A stretch of 64,000 bases of DNA. It comes from Mesorhizobium sp. NZP2077. GTDB lineage: Bacteria; Pseudomonadota; Alphaproteobacteria; Rhizobiales; Rhizobiaceae. Shown here in pieces: positions 57,857 to 64,000 of this stretch; the stretch's first letter is position 1, and the number at the start of each line of letters is the position of its first letter. Position numbers and translations under genes: made by a program. Under the pieces are notes generated by a model. The model ran no database searches. It was not told the origin of the DNA and saw nothing but the letters and a program-made list of their open reading frames with translations. The DNA is taken from contig NZ_CP051293.1 in assembly GCF_013170805.1 (NCBI RefSeq), positions 6,454,001-6,518,000 of the forward strand, in the 5' to 3' direction.

Positions 57857-58891
57857 ATGCCTACCTTGTTCGACATGCTGACGCAGGCCCAGAACGGCAA
57901 CGGCATGCAGACGCTTGCCCAACAGTACGGGCTTTCGATGCAGCAGACACAGGCTGCGGTCGCCGCGCTGCTGCCAGCCTTTTCGCAAGGCTTGCAGCGT
58001 AACACCGCCGATCCTTACGGGCTCGGCGCCTTCATGACGGCGATGGCAAGCGGCCAGCACGCCAAATATTTCGAGGACGCGACCAGGGCCTTCTCGCCGC
58101 AAGGCGTTGACGAAGGCAACGGCATTCTCGGACATCTGTTCGGCTCTAAGGACCTGTCGCGCGCCGTGGCCAGCCAGGCAGCGCAAGCGAGCGGCGTCAG
58201 CCAGCAGATCCTGCAGCAAATGCTGCCGGCGATCGCATCGATGGTGATGGGCGGACTGTTCAAGCAGACGACAGGTCAGATGCAGGCCGCCGGCGGTTTC
58301 GGCGGCGGCAACAATCCGCTGGGCGAGATCATCGAGCAGATGATGCGGCAAGGCGGCATGCAGGCGCCGGCGCCACAACAGCGCCAGGCGCCGCAGACCC
58401 CAATGGACAACCCGCTTGGCAAGGTCTTGCAGGACATGTTCGGCGGCGGCGCTCCGCAACCGCAAAGCCCGCCGCAGCCGGGCCCCAATCCCTATGGCGA
58501 CAACCCGTTGGGCAAGGTGCTGCAGGACATGTTCGGCGGCGGTACGCCACAGCCGCAAGGCCGGACGCAGCCGCAGCCGCAGCCGCAGCAGACGCAGACG
58601 CAGACGCAGAGCCCATACGGCGACAATCCGCTTGGGAAAATCTTCGAAGAGATGCTGCGCGGGGGCGGAGGCTTCGGCATCCCGGGTGGGCAGTCCGCTC
58701 CGCAACAACCTCAGGCACCCCAGCAGCCACAGGCCCCACAGCCGCAGGCCAATCCGAGCGGCAGGCCGAGGAATCCGTTCGACGATATTTTCGGCAAGAT
58801 GTTCGAGACCGGCGCCCAGCAGCGTGACGACTACCAGAAGGGCGTGGAAACGATCTTCGACCAGTTCAAGCGGGACATGGACCGGCGGTAG
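57857..58891 (+). CDS. DUF937-type protein with five NPLG repeats
   Basis: 344 residues. The N-terminal third (about 1-135) is a helical DUF937-like domain (LFDMLTQAQNGNGMQTLAQQ). After it come five repeats of an amphipathic motif NP(L/F)xx(I/V)xxx(M): NPLGEIIEQMM (153-163), NPLGKVLQDMF twice (185-195, 216-226), NPLGKIFEEML (257-267) and NPFDDIFGKMF (306-316), joined by Gln/Pro-rich linkers. AGGAGG precedes the ATG at 57857. The repeats look like short linear binding motifs on a flexible chain; function is unknown. Confidence 0.85.
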   Translation: MPTLFDMLTQAQNGNGMQTLAQQYGLSMQQTQAAVAALLPAFSQGLQRNTADPYGLGAFMTAMASGQHAKYFEDATRAFSPQGVDEGNGILGHLFGSKDLSRAVASQAAQASGVSQQILQQMLPAIASMVMGGLFKQTTGQMQAAGGFGGGNNPLGEIIEQMMRQGGMQAPAPQQRQAPQTPMDNPLGKVLQDMFGGGAPQPQSPPQPGPNPYGDNPLGKVLQDMFGGGTPQPQGRTQPQPQPQQTQTQTQSPYGDNPLGKIFEEMLRGGGGFGIPGGQSAPQQPQAPQQPQAPQPQANPSGRPRNPFDDIFGKMFETGAQQRDDYQKGVETIFDQFKRDMDRR

Positions 58892-58909
58892 GCAGGGCCG
58901 CACGGCTCC

Positions 58910-58942
58910 AAAAGAAAAGCCCGGTCCTTGGGAGGACCGGGC
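58910..58942 (-). terminator. Terminator of the DUF1127 gene
   Basis: On the minus strand: GCCCGGTCC-TCCCAA-GGACCGGGC followed by TTTTCTTTT. Confidence 0.85.
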
Positions 58943-59043
58943 AGCGTGCAGGCAGGCCGGCGGGGAACCGGCAGGGAGTGGGGAGCCTGCATAATCGTTG
59001 GTCGCGGTGAACCCTGAAAAGGTTCAACAGGACCGAAACTGAA

Positions 59044-59334
59044 TCAGGCCACCTGGCGAGCGAGATCCTCGATCGTTTCGACGCGATCGCTGGCAATCTG
59101 ACGCAAGATCACCGTCGGGTCGCGGCCGAACGGCACGTCGATGGCGACATGCAGGTCGGCGCGCGTCAGGCCGATATCGGCGAGCTCGGCATCCGACATC
59201 TCGCCAAGGCGATAGAAGGCGCGGCGATTTTTCCAGGCGCGGTAGACGTTGGAGACGGTGTTGGCCACGCGCGTCGCAACGGCCGGACGCGAGGTAATGC
59301 GCGAGGTCTCAGTGGCGAAATCAAACGTGGTCAT
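59044..59334 (-). CDS. DUF1127 (YjiS-like) small protein
   Basis: 96 residues with the C-terminal DUF1127 signature WKNRRAFYRLGEMSDAELAD followed by IGLTRADLH. The N-terminal 35 residues are less conserved. Small Arg-rich proteins of this family affect RNA and phosphate metabolism in related bacteria; the role here is unknown. It is divergent from a LysR regulator gene 178 bases away and ends at a good terminator. Confidence 0.9.
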   Translation of the reverse strand: MTTFDFATETSRITSRPAVATRVANTVSNVYRAWKNRRAFYRLGEMSDAELADIGLTRADLHVAIDVPFGRDPTVILRQIASDRVETIEDLARQVA

Positions 59335-59512
59335 TGTCGGTCTCCTTCAGACTCGAACGGACGAAACCAGGCAACAGACGCTGGCAACAGCGGCCGTTCC
59401 GGTCCCAATTCACATGCCTTCATGTGGACAATGCCAATTTGCCATCACCCGATTGATTAATCCAACGAATGTTTCTAATCTTTAGCATCAACATCAATGA
59501 TGGATTGGACCG

Positions 59513-60469
59513 ATGAAAGCGCCGCTCGATCTCGATCAGTTGCAAACCTTCATCTCGATCGCCGATACCGGCAGCTTCACGCGGGCAGCCGAAGAGGTGC
59601 ACCGCACCCAGTCGGCGGTGTCGATGCAGATGCGCCGGCTGGAGGAGCGGATCGGCAAGCCGCTGTTCGAGAAGGAGGGGCGCACCAACAAACTGACCGA
59701 GGAAGGCGACAAGCTGCTCTCCTATGCAAGGCGGCTGCTCTACCTCAACCGCGAGACGCTCGCCGCCTTCGACGACCAACGGCTGGAAGGCACGATCCGC
59801 ATCGGCACGCCGGACGACTATGCCGACCGTTTCCTGCCGGAGATCATGGCACGCTTCACGCGCTCCAATCCGCGCGTCGAACTGACCGTCATCTGCGAGC
59901 CGACGCCGGGGCTGGTCGAGCACATCAAGCGTGGCAATCTCGACCTGGCGCTGGTGACGCACAATGATGTGCGCGGCCAGTCGGAAGTGGTACGGCGCGA
60001 GCCGTTGCTGTGGGTCAGCTCGGCCAACCATGCGACGCATGAACAGGTGACGCTGCCGATGGCCTTTGGCCGGCCGAACTGCATCTGGCGGCGCGCCGCC
60101 GTCGATGTGCTGGACCAGCAGAACCGCGACTATCGCATTCTGTTCACCAGTTTCTCGGCAACCGTCATCACCGCGGCCGTGCTTTCGGGCCTGGCGATCT
60201 CGGTGCTGCCGGAATGCGCGCTCAGGCCCGGCATGCGGGTGCTGGGCGAGGCCGACGGCTTCGGCGCCCTGCCCGACTGCCGCATCGGCATCATGCGCGG
60301 CCAGACCTCGCGGCCGGAGATCGTCGATGCGCTCGCCCGCCACATCTCGGAAAGCCTGGACAACATCTCGGTGCCGCTTGGCGAGGAGACGGGATCATTC
60401 GACTTCGCGGCCCTCGCCTTCGCCAAGATGAAGCGGACCAGGCCGAACCAGATCCTGCCGGGCTGGTAG
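59513..60469 (+). CDS. LysR-family transcriptional regulator
   Basis: 318 residues: helix-turn-helix with TGSFTRAAEEVHRTQSAVSM (about 19-38) and an effector domain opening TIRIGTPDDYADRFLPEIM. The group resembles regulators of transport or stress genes; no ligand is evident. Divergent DUF1127 could be a target. Start ATG at 59513 follows a moderate site (TGGACCG). Confidence 0.92.
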   Translation: MKAPLDLDQLQTFISIADTGSFTRAAEEVHRTQSAVSMQMRRLEERIGKPLFEKEGRTNKLTEEGDKLLSYARRLLYLNRETLAAFDDQRLEGTIRIGTPDDYADRFLPEIMARFTRSNPRVELTVICEPTPGLVEHIKRGNLDLALVTHNDVRGQSEVVRREPLLWVSSANHATHEQVTLPMAFGRPNCIWRRAAVDVLDQQNRDYRILFTSFSATVITAAVLSGLAISVLPECALRPGMRVLGEADGFGALPDCRIGIMRGQTSRPEIVDALARHISESLDNISVPLGEETGSFDFAALAFAKMKRTRPNQILPGW

Positions 60470-60487
60470 CCGAGCTGGTAGGAAGAA

Positions 60488-62699
60488 TTACGCGCGGATC
60501 GACGCTGGTCCGCTCAGAATGGGCGACAGGCCCGGCAACAGCATCAACTGGGCAGGTTCGAGCGGCGGCGCCAGCAGGTAACCCTGCATCTGATGACAGC
60601 CCATGCCGACGAGCAGCGCCTTTTGATCCTCGGTCTCGACGCCTTCCGCGGTGACTTCGACATCAAGCGCTATCGCCAGATCGATCAACGCCTTGACGAT
60701 CGCGGCGGAGCTGGAGTCTTGGTCGAGAAGGCGCACGAAGGAACGGTCGATCTTGAGCTTGTCGACGAGGTGACGGCGCAGATAATTCAATGATGAATAG
60801 CCGGTGCCGAAATCATCGAGCACCACGCCAACGCCCGATCGGCGCAAGGCCTCCAGAGCCCTCCTGGTCGTGTCGTTATTTTCCAGAAGCACGCTTTCGG
60901 TGATCTCGAGCTGCAATCGCGTCGGCGGCAGGCCGGTCTCGGCGAGGATCGACGCGACCTGCTCGGCAAAACCGGCGTCGCGCCAATTGCAGCGGTGAGA
61001 CGTTCACGGCCACCCACGGCAATTGCGCGCCGGCTGCGAAACGGCAGGCTTCGAGCAGCACCCATTGGCCAAGCTCGCCGATCATGCCGCGTTCCTCGGC
61101 AATGGCGATGAACTGTTGCGGCGGCAGGGCGCCATGGATCTCATGCGCCCAGCGGATCAGCGCCTCTACCCCGACGATCGCCCGGCCATCGGCGGCGAAG
61201 ATCGGCTGATAGGCCAGCTTGATCTCGGTCCCGCCACGGAGGGCGCGGCGGAGCGCGTTCTCGACCTTGCGCTTGCGCAGCAACAGGTCGTCCATGTCAC
61301 CGGCAAAGACCTGATAGCGGCCGCGGCCATTCTTCTTGGCCTCGTAGAGCGCAATATCGGCCTTGCGCAGCAGATCGTCGGCATCGACTTTTGGTCCCGA
61401 CGCCAAGGCTATGCCGATGCTGGCGCTGACGAAGACCTGGTCGTCCATCAGCCGGAAAGGCTCCTGCAATTTCCGCAGCAGCCGTTCCGAAATATCCTCG
61501 GCTACCCTGGTGTCGCGAATATCGACCAGGATGATCGCGAACTCGTCGCCGCCGAGCCGCGCCACCGTATCGATTTCGCGGATCGTCCTCTGCAGCCTGG
61601 CCGCTGTCTGGCGCACGAGTTCGTCACCGGCGGGATGACCGAGCGTATCGTTGACGTGTTTGAAGCGATCGATGTCGAGATAGAGCAGCGCCGTCCTTGC
61701 GGTATCGCGCCCGGTCGTGAGCAAGGCCCGTCGCAGCCTATCCTCGAAAAGTGCCCGGTTGGGGAGCCCCGTCAGCGTATCGTGAAAAGCGAGATACTGG
61801 GCGTCCGCCTGACTTGTCTGCAGCGCCAACGATGTCCGTCGCAGGCGGCGCAAAAGAAAGACCAGCGCACCGGCGGCAAGCAGCATGCCGGCGATCAATG
61901 CCGGGCCGGCCTTGCGTATCAGTGTCAGACCGGGGCGCTCCTGATCCCAGCCGATATAGCCGAGAATGACACCGCGCGAATCCATCAGCGGAATGGCAGC
62001 CGAGCCGACCGATTGCGACAGAGGCAGCAGGTGGGCGCCATCGAGCAGATATTTTTCGGCGATCTTGCCGATGACGGCGGCGTTGATGAACTCCACCGAG
62101 ACATGCAGATATTCGCTTCCGGGTGCCTGGGTGACACGGTCCGAGCTCGGCACAAGCGGCATGACACTGAGTATGGCCGGTTTCCCGTCAAGCGACACCA
62201 GGTCCTCGGCGACCATTTTGGCCGGGCCGCCGGATGCGTTCTCTTTCGGTGGTTGCGCGATCAGTTGGCGCAGCTTCTCGATGGTCGGCAGCAGCGCGGG
62301 CTCATCCGCACCATAAACGGAAGCCGGCACCACCTTGCCTTCCTGCATGGCATGGATCGGCCGGTTGACATCATCCAGCACATAGACCCGGTTGTGACCG
62401 TAGTAGGAATACATCCAGACGCTGAGGTTTTCGGCCATCCACGCCTGATTGCCCGATTTGGCGTTGGTGACGGAATCGTCCCAGACCGAGACACTTTCCT
62501 GCTCGCGCTCGACGGCGGCGATCTGGTCCTGCAAGCCGTTGGCGAAGAAGATCTTTTGTCGCTCCAACGAAACGCGGTCCGCCTGCACGGCGGCATAGAA
62601 GCCGAAGCCCACGACCATGACCAGTGCAAAAGCGGCAAGCGCCAGCACGGTCAGCGTGACCTGATACGTCAATGGGCTGCGATGTGCGCGTGCGCTCAT
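60488..62699 (-). pseudogene. CHASE4-GGDEF-EAL cyclic-di-GMP protein with an EAL-region frameshift
   Basis: Starts at 62699: membrane helix (about 12-38), CHASE4-like periplasmic domain with SVWDDSV (71-77), second helix (about 266-284), GGDEF domain with the intact RLGGDEF (381-387), then an EAL domain with EAL at 512-514. At about 60985 an extra base (TTGGCGCGAC instead of TTGCGCGAC) shifts the frame; the rest (RDAGFAEQVAS..., EITESVLL, LDDFGTGYSSL, KIDRSFV, EGVET) lies in the next frame to 60488. With that base removed the protein is complete, about 736 residues. Diguanylate cyclase should work; phosphodiesterase activity is lost if the shift is real. Confidence 0.88.
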
Positions 62700-62818
62700 G
62701 CGTCCTTGGCCAGCTTCGTTGGGCGCCAGTCAACCAAACCAGCCTTAAGATCGCGTTATAACACTTGCGCAGGCACTGGCGCCTTGACGCGGGAGCCCAA
62801 CCGTCCCCCAATCGGTCG

Positions 62819-64000
62819 ATGAGCGACACAGCATCCGAATCACGCACCAACGCCCCCGAATACACGGTGAGCGAGATTTCCGGCGCGCTGAAGCGCACGG
62901 TCGAGGACGTCTTCGGCAATGTGCGGGTGCGCGGCGAAATCTCCGGCTATCGCGGGCCGCATTCCTCCGGCCATGCCTATTTTGCGCTGAAGGACGACCG
63001 CGCCCGGCTCGACGCCGTGGTGTGGAAAGGCACGATGAGCCGGCTGAAATTCCGCCCCGAGGAAGGGATGGAGGTGATCGCCACCGGCAAGCTCACCACC
63101 TATCCCGGCAAGTCCAACTACCAGATCGTCATCGACAATCTGGAGCCGGCCGGCGCCGGGGCGCTGATGGCGCTGCTTGAAGAGCGCAAGCGCCGGTTGC
63201 AGGCGGAAGGGCTTTTCGAGGCCGGCCGCAAACGCCGGCTGCCCTTCATGCCGCGCGTCATCGGTGTCGTCACCTCGCCGACCGGATCCGTCATCCGCGA
63301 TATCATCCACCGCATCAAGGACCGCTTTCCACTGCATGTGCTGGTCTGGCCGGTGCGCGTGCAGGGCGAGACGTCGGGCGTGGAAGTGACCAACGCCGTC
63401 ACCGGCTTTAACGCACTGGCCTGGGACGGCGCTATCCAGCGCCCGGATCTGCTGATCGTTGCGCGCGGCGGCGGCAGCCTCGAAGATTTGTGGGGCTTCA
63501 ACGACGAGGCGCTCGCCCGCGCCGTTGCGGCCTCCGGCATTCCGGTGATCTCGGCGGTCGGCCACGAAACCGACTGGACGCTGATCGACCTCGTCGCCGA
63601 TGTGCGGGCGCCGACACCGACGGGCGCGGCCGAAATCGCCGTGCCGGTGAAGGCCGACCTCGAGGCGACGCTTGCCAGCCTCGGCGCGCGGCTCAAGGCA
63701 GCGGTGCTGCGCAATTTCGAACGCAAGCGGCAGGCCGCCCGCGCTGCGGCGCGCGCACTGCCCTCACCCGATCAATTGCTGGCGCTGCCGCGCCGACGGC
63801 TCGACGAGGCGACATCGAGGCTCGGCCGCGGCTTGTCCGTCAGCGTCGATCGCAAGCGGGCTCGTCTCCACGGCCAAAGGCTGACGCCGGCCACGCTGTC
63901 GCGGCGCATAAACGAGGCGCGCACGCTGACCGGCCGCGATCTCGCTCGCGCACGGGCGGCGTTCTTTGCCATTGTGCGCGAACGCCGCGCACGCTTTGCG
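62819..64000 (+). CDS. xseA: Exodeoxyribonuclease VII large subunit, 3' end cut by window edge
   Basis: 394 codons without a stop. The OB-fold domain is at the front ([20 protein letters not shown]), followed by the catalytic half with [31 protein letters not shown] and [20 protein letters not shown], then the coiled arm. It degrades single-stranded DNA with XseB. Start ATG 62819 gives the normal N-terminus. Confidence 0.96.
   Translation, partial: MSDTASESRTNAPEYTVSEISGALKRTVEDVFGNVRVRGEISGYRGPHSSGHAYFALKDDRARLDAVVWKGTMSRLKFRPEEGMEVIATGKLTTYPGKSNYQIVIDNLEPAGAGALMALLEERKRRLQAEGLFEAGRKRRLPFMPRVIGVVTSPTGSVIRDIIHRIKDRFPLHVLVWPVRVQGETSGVEVTNAVTGFNALAWDGAIQRPDLLIVARGGGSLEDLWGFNDEALARAVAASGIPVISAVGHETDWTLIDLVADVRAPTPTGAAEIAVPVKADLEATLASLGARLKAAVLRNFERKRQAARAAARALPSPDQLLALPRRRLDEATSRLGRGLSVSVDRKRARLHGQRLTPATLSRRINEARTLTGRDLARARAAFFAIVRERRARFA

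Overview
The window looks like chromosomal DNA from a Mesorhizobium-type alphaproteobacterium (Rhizobiales). The base composition is GC-rich. It carries a hisS-hisZ-hisG operon, a rhizobial glcDEF cluster, DUF1127 and DUF3422 genes, divergent katG/oxyR, and several short palindromic intergenic repeats of the kind common in rhizobia. The genus is an inference from gene content and protein character; no search was run.

Positions 1-22840 are accessory DNA on the 3' side of guaA. A P4-type tyrosine integrase (21290-22546) lies immediately beyond the guaA stop codon, a known integration target for Mesorhizobium integrative elements, and five copies of a TACCGTCA/TCCGTCA motif lie between integrase and guaA. 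The outer part (1-8042) carries metabolic and stress cargo: a MASE1-PAS sensor cut by the window edge, an EmrAB efflux pair, a CBS protein, a secreted cupin, a haloperoxidase-like hydrolase with an odd N-terminal extension, and an NmrA-like oxidoreductase. The inner part (8668-21100) is packed with growth-inhibition modules: two different HipBA kinase systems, a type IV AbiE toxin-antitoxin pair with two tandem operators, a self-inhibited Fic protein, and a decayed third hipBA copy. These are mixed with wreckage: an integrase 3' fragment joined to an IS481 transposase tail, an IS66 tail, and a group II intron whose maturase carries a frameshift. A block of about 1 kb (AlpA regulator, 12-bp repeat, hipB, start of hipA) occurs twice, about 9.9 kb apart, in each case upstream of an integrase or integrase remnant. 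The simplest reading is that related islands have accreted one after another at guaA.

From guaA (22839) onward the sequence is ordinary chromosome: a MarR regulator with an operator over its start codon, a nucleosidase, a thioesterase, TspO, RsmB, an aquaporin, the divergent katG/oxyR peroxide-response pair, a LysR-controlled membrane protein, a ChaA antiporter, an acyl-CoA synthetase, hisS-hisZ-hisG, Tag glycosylase, an L,D-transpeptidase, FolD, glycolate oxidase (glcD-glcE-glcF on the minus strand) with a nearby GntR regulator and an FMN-dependent L-lactate-type dehydrogenase, a phosphoesterase, an amidotransferase, RsmE, glutamate-cysteine ligase, a repeat-containing DUF937 protein, DUF1127, a LysR regulator, a GGDEF-EAL protein interrupted by a frameshift, and the start of xseA, cut by the right edge.

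Three genes show small frame-breaking indels (maturase at about 16682, a small secreted protein at about 41660-41745, GGDEF-EAL at about 60985). Each may be real decay or a sequence error. No tRNA, rRNA or CRISPR array was seen.
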